64,000 nucleotides of DNA. Origin: Phycisphaerae bacterium (GTDB lineage Bacteria; Planctomycetota; Phycisphaerae; UBA1845). This document shows, in pieces, positions 19,701 to 26,528 of the stretch. The DNA lies in contig JAJDEB010000032.1 of assembly GCA_029260015.1 (NCBI GenBank), positions 1-64,000 on the forward strand. The letters are read 5' to 3'. The notes beneath the pieces are model-generated. The model saw nothing but the letters and a program-made list of their open reading frames with translations, was not told the DNA's origin and searched no databases. The translations under genes were made by a program, and so were the position numbers. How positions within the stretch are numbered: the first letter of the stretch is position 1; each line of letters begins with the position of its first letter.

Positions 19701-20792
19701 ATCGCCCGTCTTCCCGGTCCACCGTTTCAATTTCTCGATCGCGTCACGGAAGTTCACGCCAAACCGTGGGAACTCAATGCTGACGGTTGGATCGAATGTC
19801 AGTACGACGTTCCTGCAGATGCGTGGTACTTCGGGGCGAATCGTCAGCGCAGCATGCCATTTGCCGTGCTCCTCGAAATCGCGTTGCAGCCGTGCGGATG
19901 GTTAGCAGCTTTCAAAGGCTCGGCGCTGGCAAGCGACGAGGATCTGAAATTTCGAAATCTCGATGGTGACGCGATCCTCTACCGCGAGGTCTTCCCCGAC
20001 GCGGGGACCCTGACCGTTCGCGCACGGATGACGCAGGTATCAAGAGCCGGCGGAATGCTCATCCAGAAATTCGACATGCAGGTCTGGCAGGGCGAGCGCA
20101 TCGTCTACGACGGCAACACCGCTTTCGGATTCTTCACCAAGGGCGCACTCGCCCGGCAGGTTGGAATCGGCGACCCCGAAAGCAAATGCTACCAACCCAA
20201 TGATGCCGAAATTGCCCGGGCGATTGCGGTTTCGTGGGAATCGTGCGATCCATTTACACCCGACGAAACAGCTACGCCACCAACCACCGGCGCGATGCTT
20301 CCTGGCAAGGCGTTTCAAATGATCGACCGCGTTGACCTGTTTGTCCCGGACGGCGGGTCAAAAGGGCTGGGATTCATACGAGGATCGAAGGATGTGGACC
20401 CGGATGAGTGGTTCTTCGCAGCTCACTTCTACCAGGATCCAGTATGTCCCGGATCGCTGGGACTCGAGTCGATGCTTCAGTTGTTGAAAATCGTAGCCAT
20501 CGAGCGATTTGGGTCTGACCTTGTATCCAGGAGTCATTTCACGCCGATTATCATTGGCGCGAAGCACACATGGTCGTATCGTGGTCAGATCATCCCAGCC
20601 AATCGGCGTGTCGAAGTTTGTGCCAATGTGACTTCGATCGAGGCTGGGGGCGGAAACGGAAACGAATTTGCATCATCTCCCACCGCAAGGGCCACCACCA
20701 TTAAGGCAAATGGTTGGCTGAGTGTTGACGGAATCACCATTTACGAAATGGGTGAATTCGGCATATCTTTGGTGCCAGATGGTCAGCAGTAG
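13707..20792 (+). CDS. pfaC: PfaC-like megasynthase with built-in AT: KS-CLF-AT-DH-DH, 2361 aa
   Basis: Second large subunit. The first ketosynthase (about 13-450) is intact: Cys202 in LDAACASS, His336 in CHGTGTPLGD, His376 in NVGHLLTG. A second KS-fold region (about 475-950) has SADDNSGL where the active Cys should be, so it is a chain-length-factor-type partner. An acyltransferase follows (about 1034-1380; LAFVYPGSGVHKLGMG, Ser1135 in GYSLGE); in classic clusters this activity is a separate PfaB. After a Pro/Gln linker come two FabA-like double hot-dog dehydratases (about 1530-1960 and 1980-2350). Each has a catalytic His only in its second hot dog: His1819 (LTCHFVDDMVMPG) and His2240 (FAAHFYQDPVCPG); the first halves read WYLDGGRMP and WYFGANRQRSMP. 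There is no carrier domain, so it must work on the PfaA-like carriers. FabA-type dehydratases can isomerise as well as dehydrate, which is what places cis double bonds in PUFA synthases. Confidence 0.94.
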   Translation: MSASSENSAFKDQPIAIVGLGGLFPEAPTLDAFLKLILSGTDTSRDVSPQRWVADPARICSAELKEDRPFHSRGCYIDDFAFDPSGFDLPVQLLNSLDPTFQFMLHASRAALGDGKTDSIDHKRIGAVLAAIALPTDATSALTREVLGREFERRLLGDQIKGGSQIEGHTDPINHHAVGLPAGIVCAGLGLGGGSFTLDAACASSLYAIKFACDELHAHRSDAMLAGGVNRPDCLYTQTGFTQLRALSRSGRCRPFDASADGLMVGEGAGAVLLKRLDDAVRDGDKIYGVIRGIGLSNDVAGSLLAADSEGQLRAMRQAYQQSGWSPADVDVIECHGTGTPLGDAVEFGSLCELWSQDKWSPGQCVLGSVKSNVGHLLTGAGIAGLLKTLLAMNAKTLPPSANFEQPSPKLGIDSSPFQVISKPTPWNTRDAGTPRRAAISAFGFGGINAHLLLEEFNESSKRKVSVSPTPIREKSNACIVGMSAHFGSISGIDEFESVVFSGTSTVAKRSDDRWRGAVDSADALSAVNGAYIDNVSVPIGEFKVPPAEIRESLPQQMLMLKVVAEALDDAGISRSALGPRFGCIIGMTLDASASNYHLRWAIPELARGWAATLGLQLSDDEFEAWVSDLQDEASQPLTSGRVVGSLGGMVASRIAREFGIGGPSLTMSADDNSGLRALELGARMLERGELDGVVIGAVDLPCDVRRILGDRGIYVEQQRVTPLDADSKGTLPSDGAVAMVLKRVADAKDARHYARLRGFGFAGGTAPGQVAKVVYRSAIDRACDDGNVESASVGMIETAGAGRPEFDALESEVLGALFEHDDSHAKCAITSAAASIGYSHAASGLASVASAALCLHRQTIAPIAEFSNLYDALAKHDRFYVARESQPWLRNRSEGRRRAGVSGISFHGECAHVILEEADASPISPTHRNQDEMQATVFRFGGASIAKLCSKFDELKQFIETHEGDIARLGGIWHEQHKANTADQEVATIVAGDLETLRASLLETKNRILSQPAQPIAGESGAYYVPEPMTDGELAFVYPGSGVHKLGMGRQHLLDWPVMAQRLDARFGHLADQFLPQWVMPRRLDYTGNWRRQAHAELSSDARRTIMSQVSYGSLVTDILRDAGIIPDAAIGYSLGETTSLIALGVWPDRDGMASRLMKSPLFASELAGECTAAAQHWKLGKNDAVSWTVFALNQPSDRVRKVIKKLDRAYLLIVNAPGECVVGGQRDQVERLIASLGCEGVELSGASAVHCPVVQEVVKQYRKLHLLETSVPKGTRFYSAAWGRSYDVTKETAADSITAQATDGFDFAKLISQAYEDGVRYFVEVGPQATCTRMIRSILGNQPHFAASASDHVDDERNPLMRLIAALVAHRVIDDVDGLYHHVSERPQKIQPANRPTVTIATGGPAFNPPTPVTAQRLAQAPQYDVPATITPDEPAATPAQVPVQSQQHYPTHTEEPMQDQLIATMAATNKATSDAHDTFLRFSKNAMNDLAEALTTRQQLLSQMNGAAEVKAPTTQIKTPQVSVPQTPVAFDREKCMEFAIGKVANVLGPDFAEVDQYPVRVRLPDQPLMLVDRILEVEGIKRSLGGGRVLTEKDVSAGDWYLDGGRMPISITVESGQADLFLCSYLGIDHAVKGTRSYRLLDATVRFHRGLPVPGEVIRYDIRIDRFVKQGDTYLFFFAFEGTIAGQPLLSMSGGCAGFFTEDEIRGSGGIIETAEERANKPGIPLDGLTELVPCCDIESYDERQVDALRAGDLAACFGEAFAGLPLAQPIKLPSGKMRLVHRVTELNTAGGRFGKGLIRAEADIHPDDWFLTCHFVDDMVMPGTLMYDCCVQTLRIFLMRIGWVAKHDSVAHEPVIGVSSALRCRGPVTRATKVVTYELHIKEMGYGPEPYVIADALMYGDGEKIVRFIDMSLKMTGTNKQKLDELWAGASNPTGQISRTDSDRKAVAPIGELVVSPNPKPAIYDYDRILAFSIGNPSEAFGDRYEVFDEQRRIARLPGPPFQFLDRVTEVHAKPWELNADGWIECQYDVPADAWYFGANRQRSMPFAVLLEIALQPCGWLAAFKGSALASDEDLKFRNLDGDAILYREVFPDAGTLTVRARMTQVSRAGGMLIQKFDMQVWQGERIVYDGNTAFGFFTKGALARQVGIGDPESKCYQPNDAEIARAIAVSWESCDPFTPDETATPPTTGAMLPGKAFQMIDRVDLFVPDGGSKGLGFIRGSKDVDPDEWFFAAHFYQDPVCPGSLGLESMLQLLKIVAIERFGSDLVSRSHFTPIIIGAKHTWSYRGQIIPANRRVEVCANVTSIEAGGGNGNEFASSPTARATTIKANGWLSVDGITIYEMGEFGISLVPDGQQ

Positions 20793-20817
20793 TTAGCACC
20801 GAGCACTCGTTTTGTTC

Positions 20818-21858
20818 ATGAAATACGATAAGGTCAGGTTGGCATCCATTGGGTACGAACTCGCGCCCAACGTTGTCACGTCGGCGGAAATTGAAGAGCA
20901 ATTGGCGCCGTTGTACGACAAGTTCAGTCTGCGCCGAGGGCAATTGGAGCGCCTGACAGGCGTCACCGAACGGCGTTTCTGGGAGGCTGGCCAACCCATT
21001 TGGGTGCCCGCTGCAAAAGCCGGTAAGAAAGCGATCGACCTCGCGCGCATTTCTCCCGCTGATATTGGAATTTTCATCTACGCAGGCGTTTGCCGCGATA
21101 ATTTGGAACCGGCGACCGCATGCGCTGCTGCAGATAATCTTGGTGTGGGTCCTGCCGCAGAAGTGTTTGACGTCTCGAGCGCGTGTCTGGGAGTACTCTC
21201 AGGGATTGTTCGGATTGCCAACGCCATTGAACTCGGACAAACCCGTGCGGGGTTGGTAGTGGCCTGCGAATCGGCTCGCGAAATCGTTGAACAGACGATC
21301 GGTCGTTTACTCGAAGACCCCGATCCAGCGACATTCAAAAAATCCCTGGCAACCATGACCGGCGGGTCGGGTGCGGTTGGCGTTCTTCTGACCGACGATT
21401 CGTTTGGCGATCAGGGGCATCGACTGCTTGGCGGGGTCGCTCGCAGCGCACCGAAGTATCACGGTTTGTGTCGATGGGGGCCGGCCACCGGTGTTTCGGC
21501 TAGCGCTCCGATGGAAATGGAAACCGATGCTGCCGCCGTCCTAGAGCATGGGGTCAAATTGGGAGCGGAAACCTGGCAGGAATTCAAGTCAGTCTTGGGT
21601 TGGGGAAACGGTCAGCCCGATCGCATCGTCTGTCACCAGGTCGGTTCGTGGCATCGCAACGCCATTCTCAAAGCGTTCGAGTTCCCATCTGACGGCGACT
21701 ACGTGACGTTCTCCCATCTCGGTAACATCGGCACAGCGTCGCTACCCATGACGGCTGCCATGGCCGATGAGCGCGGGTTTCTGCAAACCGGACACAGAGT
21801 TGGTTTCTGCGGAATCGGCAGCGGACTGAATTGTCTGTTTCTCGGGTTCGACTGGTAG
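20818..21858 (+). CDS. OleA-like thiolase (3-oxoacyl-ACP synthase III superfamily), 346 aa
   Basis: Thiolase-fold condensing enzyme closest to OleA, which joins two long acyl chains head to head to a beta-keto acid. Numbered from the track ORF, the catalytic Cys125 is in VSSACLG, His275 in VCHQVGSWH and Asn305 in HLGNIGTAS. Glu99 in RDNLEPATA aligns with Glu117 (tagged numbering) of Xanthomonas OleA, which FabH lacks, and the C-terminal GFCGIGSGLNC is an OleA hallmark. The alignment was made from memory of the Xanthomonas protein. I prefer the ATG at 20818 to the TTG two codons upstream; no strong ribosome site is visible for either. It lies 25 bases after the PfaC-like gene, so its substrates are probably made by that synthase. 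OleB, OleC and OleD homologues are not in the window. Confidence 0.85.
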   Translation: MKYDKVRLASIGYELAPNVVTSAEIEEQLAPLYDKFSLRRGQLERLTGVTERRFWEAGQPIWVPAAKAGKKAIDLARISPADIGIFIYAGVCRDNLEPATACAAADNLGVGPAAEVFDVSSACLGVLSGIVRIANAIELGQTRAGLVVACESAREIVEQTIGRLLEDPDPATFKKSLATMTGGSGAVGVLLTDDSFGDQGHRLLGGVARSAPKYHGLCRWGPATGVSASAPMEMETDAAAVLEHGVKLGAETWQEFKSVLGWGNGQPDRIVCHQVGSWHRNAILKAFEFPSDGDYVTFSHLGNIGTASLPMTAAMADERGFLQTGHRVGFCGIGSGLNCLFLGFDW

Positions 21859-21963
21859 AGGCCTCAGTTCAACACGGTCATAGTTGCAACACGAGCATAG
21901 ACAACTCGCGATGGATTCAGTAACCTCGGTAACTGACCGGGCGAAAACTTTGGGAGGATTCAA

Positions 21964-22776
21964 ATGAATCCGAGCGTATTCACGCCAAGAGTTTGGTGTC
22001 TGGTTTCATTCCTGGCGGCTTTGTCGCTTGCACTACCCTCCGAGGCCCAACAAAAAGATGGCGATCCACCCACCAAGAAAACGTATCGGGGGGTCATCGG
22101 TCCGGACAGCGAGAAGATTCGCGTAGAAGGTGACAAGACGTTTGTGTGGGGTGGAAAGAACCCGAAAACCGGAGAAGAGGAATGGTACGACTTCACAGGC
22201 GCGCCCTTTGCCGCTTCGGAACTTCAGTTCGGTATCGGCAAATACCGCATCGTAGCAATCGATGATCCGGTGTATGTCAAGCCTACAGACCAGAGGCTCA
22301 TGGCGGGGCCAGTCAGCCCATATCGAAAAGATGAACGACCATCAAAGATTGATGAAATCATGGTGATCGGCTGGGCCGAGGGCGACGACGTTCGAGCATA
22401 TCCGATTTCACTTCTCGATCGGCACGAGTTGGTCAACGATACGATTGGCGGAAAACCAGTGACGGTAGGGTGGTGACCGCTGGCTAAACTGTCCGTGGTT
22501 CACGGACGCGAAACAAACGGGAAACTGGATTCATTCGGTGTCAGCGGATTCGTCCACAAAGATGTCTTTTTGATCTACGATCATGCCACCCAAAGCCTTT
22601 GGTATCCGCTGGACGATGAAAAATGGACCGCGATAAGCGGAAAACGCAAGGGTGAGACGATATCATTTCTTGCGGAGCCTGCTCCGGTTTCTCTCGGAGA
22701 ATGGCGCAAGAAGCATCCCGACACCAAAGTGCTGCTCGGTTCAAAGTCACGGCTGGAAAAGCAAGGGAGTGGATGA
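21964..22776 (+). CDS. DUF3179 protein, probable selenoprotein (TGA at codon 171 read as Sec), 270 aa
   Basis: The track splits this into 21964-22476 and 22495-22776, but both are in the same frame and together make one DUF3179 protein: signal peptide (VSFLAALSLALPSEA), the HELVNDTIGGKPVTVGW block, then after the TGA (22474-22476) PLAKLSVVHGRETNGKLDSF, GVSGFVHKDVFLIYD, ATQSLWYPL and WRKKHPDTKVL. In DUF3179 the block reads roughly VTYCPLC; the TGA falls on the first Cys, and the second Cys is Ala. A hairpin of bacterial SECIS type begins 14 bases after the TGA. AGGATTCAA precedes the ATG. I infer Sec insertion giving a full exported protein; the alternative is a recent nonsense mutation. The function of DUF3179 is not established. 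The gene follows the oleA-like gene by 105 bases. Confidence 0.75.
22491..22507 (+). promoter_or_regulatory. Candidate bacterial SECIS hairpin
   Basis: GTCCGTG-GTT-CACGGAC is a perfect 7-base-pair stem with a three-base loop beginning with G, or a 6-pair stem with loop GGTTC. The loop starts 22 bases after the TGA at 22474-22476. From established knowledge, bacterial SECIS elements sit just downstream of the UGA, with an apical loop about 16-37 bases away and a G at the loop start that SelB contacts. The hairpin lies within coding sequence (LSVVHGR), as bacterial SECIS elements do. Confidence 0.65.
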
Positions 22777-22807
22777 GCAGGCCTGCGAAACGAGCGATGG
22801 GCGGCGC

Positions 22808-23716
22808 TTAGTCTCCAGTCGGGAGTTTGATCGTGAAGATCGTTCCTTTGCCAACTTCGCTTGCGACCTGAATGGTTCCGCGATGTTCTTCGATAATGTC
22901 GCGGCACATGGTTAGTCCCAACCCGACACCACTCTTGTTTGGGCGGTTCTTTTTGGTGCTATAGAATTCCCCAAAAATCGCATCGAGCGAATCGGCGGGG
23001 ATTCCGGAACCATTGTCTCGAAAGCTGATCGAAACCATTTCGTCATCGATTCGCTGAGCCGCAATCGTGATGCGACCATGCCGGTGTTCGATCGCCTGCC
23101 GGGCGTTTGAGAGCAGATTGAAGAAAACCTGCTGCATCTGCTTTGGGTCGGCGAGGAACGTCAAGGAATCGTCAATCTCGGTAATGAACTCGATGTTATC
23201 CTTGGACAGATCGCGAATTAGACACTCGCGGGCGTCGTCGATGGCCCCTTTAATATTGACGCGTTCGACCTTGTTGGCTTCGTTGGCGGCCAACCCGAGA
23301 ATCCGATCGGACATCGCGGTCATAATCCCCGTCTGCTTCAACGTGATCCGAAGGGCTTTGGCCATCAACTCCGGATCCTGCGAATCGATGGCATATTGGG
23401 CATAACCGACTACCGGCGACATGAGGTTGTTGAATTCATGGGCCAACATGGTGGCAGCCGTCCCCAATGAGGCGAGTCGCTGAGCCTGTCTCGTCTGATC
23501 CTTGAGATGCTCGAACTGAGATTCAAGCACGTCAAACTGTTCCTGCAAACGCAGCTCGGTGGCGTTAAATTGCGAAGGTTCCAAGGAATGCGGCGATCGG
23601 GAAGCATGCGATTGATCGGCGCTCTGGGATGTCGATGCGTTGTGCGCAGCATCGCTTTCCGATTGCATGCTCATCGACATATGACGTGGGTTGGGTGGTA
23701 CTCTGGTTTTTTGCAT
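22808..23716 (-). CDS. Soluble histidine kinase without a sensor domain, 302 aa
   Basis: The N-terminal ~50 residues are Ser/Gln/His-rich and probably disordered, followed by a coiled coil (about 52-82), a dimerisation/phosphotransfer domain with His93 in MLAHEFNNLMSP, and an ATPase domain with N box FFNLLSNARQAIE, G1 FRDNGSGIP, F box FGEFYSTK and G2 SGVGLGLTMCRDI. The H box HEFNN is of the NtrB/ZraS-like type. No transmembrane or PAS domain is seen, so it is cytoplasmic and probably depends on a partner for input. It converges on the DUF3179 gene, with 31 bases between the stops. No response regulator is adjacent; the HTH-receiver protein at 2.6-3.2 kb is the only receiver seen in the window. 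Confidence 0.9.
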   Translation of the reverse strand: MQKTRVPPNPRHMSMSMQSESDAAHNASTSQSADQSHASRSPHSLEPSQFNATELRLQEQFDVLESQFEHLKDQTRQAQRLASLGTAATMLAHEFNNLMSPVVGYAQYAIDSQDPELMAKALRITLKQTGIMTAMSDRILGLAANEANKVERVNIKGAIDDARECLIRDLSKDNIEFITEIDDSLTFLADPKQMQQVFFNLLSNARQAIEHRHGRITIAAQRIDDEMVSISFRDNGSGIPADSLDAIFGEFYSTKKNRPNKSGVGLGLTMCRDIIEEHRGTIQVASEVGKGTIFTIKLPTGD

Positions 23717-23954
23717 CGGATACTCTTGGTTTGGGGTTCCAACATGTTATCGGCTGGTGTTGGAGCGAGACTTGAAGCGATGATTTGAAGTCGTGTTGAA
23801 GCGAAATACCGGGGCAAAACTGCAACGATATGAACCATTGAGTTCATACAAATCTCAAAGACTTCCCAGTCGCTCCATGCGCCCCAGAGTGTACGTTGCC
23901 GACCCTGCTCCTCAATCATCGAACTCCTGAACTGTCACGCTTTCGCACCCTTCC

Positions 23955-24106
23955 GTCATTCCCGCGCACGCGGGAATCCAGAACGGCTCAAAAAGGCTCC
24001 ACTGGTCTTTTTACCAGGTGTGGTCGAGATGGACCTTGTACTACTAGAAGCATTTATTGGGTAAGGATGACGCATGAATCTGGATTCCCGCGTGCGCGGG
24101 AATGAC
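23955..24106. repeat. Perfect 27-base inverted repeat (TTCCCGCGCACGCGGGAATC type) enclosing 98 bases
   Basis: The arms 23955-23981 and 24080-24106 are exact reverse complements; each also holds an inner palindrome (TCCCGCGCACGCGGGA). This sequence type, near 'gtcattcccgcgcacgcgggaatcca', is a widespread intergenic repeat in many bacteria. It occupies most of the 415-base gap between the histidine kinase and mnmA, in which I see no gene. The arrangement of two arms around a short core resembles a paired REP or a small MITE. Confidence 0.9.
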
Positions 24107-24131
24107 GACGTGGCTTTGTTGATCGACCGCG

Positions 24132-25259
24132 CTATAGCACGCGGTCGATCCAGCCGCCACCGATGACTTCGTCGCCGTGATACAGCACCAACGCCTGACC
24201 GGGCGTGATGGCGGATTGTGGCTCGTCAAACTCTACGCGCAAAGTGCCATCAGGTGACGCAGTGGCTGTACAAGTCGCGGCTTGGTGCTGGTAGCGGATT
24301 TGACCCTCGCAGCGAATAGGCTTTGTCGGTGGGCCCGATACGAAGTTTGCACCGGATGCCAGCAGGCCAGTGTGCAGCAAATCATCTCGCTCGCCCAGCA
24401 CAACGGTGTTATTCAACACATCGAGCTGCGTGACGTAGACCGGCTTACCTGCAGCCACTCCCAACCCGCGACGCTGCCCGATTGTAAAGTTGGCGACGCC
24501 ATCGTGATCGCCGAGAACTTTTCCCTCGGTGTCTTCAATGTTGCCAGGCTTAAACGCATCGGGTCGTCTTTCGCGAACCACTCGGGCATAGTCGCGATCC
24601 GGTACGAAGCAGATCTCGACGGAATCCGGTTTGTTGTGGACCGGTAAACCGAAGCGCTCTGCCGCCTCGCGAACTTCGTTCTTCTGCAAGTGGCCAATTG
24701 GGAACATCGCGCGATCGAGCATTTCCGAACGCACACCGAACAGGAAGTACGATTGGTCTTTTCGATGATCGATGCCGCGACGCAATCGCGTTTGACCATC
24801 CTCACGGTCGAGACGGGCGTAGTGACCCGTGGCGACGAATTGACAGCCGAGCATGTCGGCGTATTCGACGAGCTTCCCGAACTTCAGCCAAGTGTTGCAC
24901 TGCACGCAAGGATTGGGGGTGCGGCCAGCCGCGTACTCATCGGCGAAGTAGTCGATCAGCCGTTCAAAATCGGGCTTGAAGTTCAGCACATAAAACGGGA
25001 TGTCGAGCATGCCGGCGACGAATCGGGCGTCGGCAGCGTCAGATGCGCTGCAGCATCCTTGATGCGAACGTTTGGGATTTTCGACATCGGTCGAACACGC
25101 CTCGTCTTCGGGCATCTCCACGCCGACGCGCATGAACAAGCCCATCACCTCGTACCCTTGCTCCCGAAGCAAGCACGCGGTGACGCTCGAATCGACCCCG
25201 CCGCTCATCGCGACAAGGACCTTCGGTTTGCTATTTGGGTTTTCAGTGGGGCTGACCAT
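24132..25259 (-). CDS. mnmA: tRNA-specific 2-thiouridylase MnmA, 375 aa
   Basis: Makes 2-thiouridine at wobble U34 of tRNAs for Lys, Glu and Gln, using ATP and persulfide sulphur. The PP-loop ATP site is MSGGVDSSVTACLL; the catalytic cysteines are in NPCVQCNTWLKFG and SVEICFVPDRDY, and the tRNA/active-site blocks TGHYARL and DQSYFLFGV are present. The C-terminal beta barrel (GQRRGLGVAAGKPVYVT; VEFDEPQSAITPGQALVLY) is complete. Length is typical. A short Cys-containing stretch between the ATP site and the catalytic region (ACSTDVENPKRSHQGCCSAS) is longer than in E. coli but seen in many phyla. It stands alone on the minus strand. Confidence 0.97.
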   Translation of the reverse strand: MVSPTENPNSKPKVLVAMSGGVDSSVTACLLREQGYEVMGLFMRVGVEMPEDEACSTDVENPKRSHQGCCSASDAADARFVAGMLDIPFYVLNFKPDFERLIDYFADEYAAGRTPNPCVQCNTWLKFGKLVEYADMLGCQFVATGHYARLDREDGQTRLRRGIDHRKDQSYFLFGVRSEMLDRAMFPIGHLQKNEVREAAERFGLPVHNKPDSVEICFVPDRDYARVVRERRPDAFKPGNIEDTEGKVLGDHDGVANFTIGQRRGLGVAAGKPVYVTQLDVLNNTVVLGERDDLLHTGLLASGANFVSGPPTKPIRCEGQIRYQHQAATCTATASPDGTLRVEFDEPQSAITPGQALVLYHGDEVIGGGWIDRVL

Positions 25260-25339
25260 GACGACATTGTAGCCGATGGCGCTTGATCTTCCATCGACGA
25301 TTGAATCGCCCGAAGGACGATATCTGGCGACGTTCTTAA

Positions 25340-26455
25340 CTATTTGTCTGCCGGTTTGGCGTCTTTGGGGGTTGTGTACGCCTTCTGCTGGTTGACGATT
25401 CTGGATCGCTGATTTTTGGTGGGCAGGCGCTCGATGCGGGCTGATAACTCGCGAAACATCGTATCGAGGGGGCCATACAACTCGACCATATTCTGTTCGA
25501 CCTTTTCAGGATCGACACCCTCGGGGTTGGCGATCTTGGCTTCGAGTTTGGCGATCAGGTCGCGTCGTTTGTACACATGGTCGAATGCACGGTTCAGCAT
25601 TTCCCGCAGCATCGACATGGCCGTGTTCCGCTGACTCTGATCGAGTTCAAAATGATCGCAGTAGTTGCGAACGTATTGCTCCCACGCCCCGAATTCATTC
25701 TTGACGCGCTCGGGAAACTGTTCGATGGCAGCCCGTTTGAATCGATCGCTCTTTTCGTCGTTCGTTTTGATCTGTGCAAACCAGCGACCGGTGGGGTCGA
25801 GTCCTTCGGGCATGGTTTGCCCTTCCGGATTCCACCATTCCTTTTCCTCGAATTTGCCTACGCTCCATCGCCGCAATCGACTTTGAAAACGCTCCAGCGA
25901 TGCACGCCTTTCGACGCGATGCTCATCAAAGATGGCTTGCTGATCGGCGTCGAGTGCCGATCGAAACGCAAACTCGCCTTCCAACAGTTTGCCGAGCACC
26001 AATCGATACACCGGAGTCGCCCGCGCCGCCCAATCCGAAACTTGTTCGGGCGTTGGTGGAGCTTGCGCTAGATTAGCGGAGGCGTACTCATTCATAAGCG
26101 GCTGAATGTCAGTCCGGTTTTCGTGCATGAAATCCGTCCAGCGCGTGACCATGTTTTGCTGAATCGTCGCCGCTTGTTCGGGTCTCAAATCGTACGTTTC
26201 GGTCGCTTCATCGATAGACCGCTTCACAAAAAGCTCGATCATGTGATCGGTCGGCCAGAATCCGTCGAGCAGTTTCGGATCGGCATGGGGGTCGGGCTGC
26301 ATCGGTGGAAACACCGGAGGGGGCGACTGCCGCGCACGAGGCGGGGCATCCGGATAGGTCGGTGCAATGGGTTTGGGTTCCGATTGGGCAAGCACTATCG
26401 GTGTAAGGGCCCACATGCCCACCCATCCCAACAAAATGGCGTTTCGATTGCTCAT
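25340..26455 (-). CDS. Exported helical protein of unknown function, 371 aa
   Basis: I place the start at the ATG at 26455 (MSNRNAILLGWVGMWALTPIVLAQ), giving a signal peptide with cleavage near VLA-QS; the track start six codons upstream adds only MVYNRS. The mature protein has a Pro-rich linker (DAPPRARQSPPPVFPPMQPD) and then mostly charged amphipathic helices (YDLRPEQAATIQQNMVTRW; RNTAMSMLREMLNRAFDHVY). No membrane segment or catalytic motif is visible. The style matches planctomycete periplasmic helical proteins whose role is not known. It ends 80 bases downstream of the mnmA start, on the same strand, so the two could be cotranscribed. Confidence 0.8.
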   Translation of the reverse strand: MSNRNAILLGWVGMWALTPIVLAQSEPKPIAPTYPDAPPRARQSPPPVFPPMQPDPHADPKLLDGFWPTDHMIELFVKRSIDEATETYDLRPEQAATIQQNMVTRWTDFMHENRTDIQPLMNEYASANLAQAPPTPEQVSDWAARATPVYRLVLGKLLEGEFAFRSALDADQQAIFDEHRVERRASLERFQSRLRRWSVGKFEEKEWWNPEGQTMPEGLDPTGRWFAQIKTNDEKSDRFKRAAIEQFPERVKNEFGAWEQYVRNYCDHFELDQSQRNTAMSMLREMLNRAFDHVYKRRDLIAKLEAKIANPEGVDPEKVEQNMVELYGPLDTMFRELSARIERLPTKNQRSRIVNQQKAYTTPKDAKPADK

Positions 26456-26528
26456 GCTTCTATTGTACACCATTCAGATTGCTTGGGTGCGTGACCGCAA
26501 TGGGTGCGGATTGGAACCGATATTCACA

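Noticed and set aside
22495-22776. Separate 93-aa ORF after the TGA
   Set aside because: It is in the same frame as the upstream ORF, continues the DUF3179 domain, and its GTG has no ribosome site, so it is the second part of one gene.
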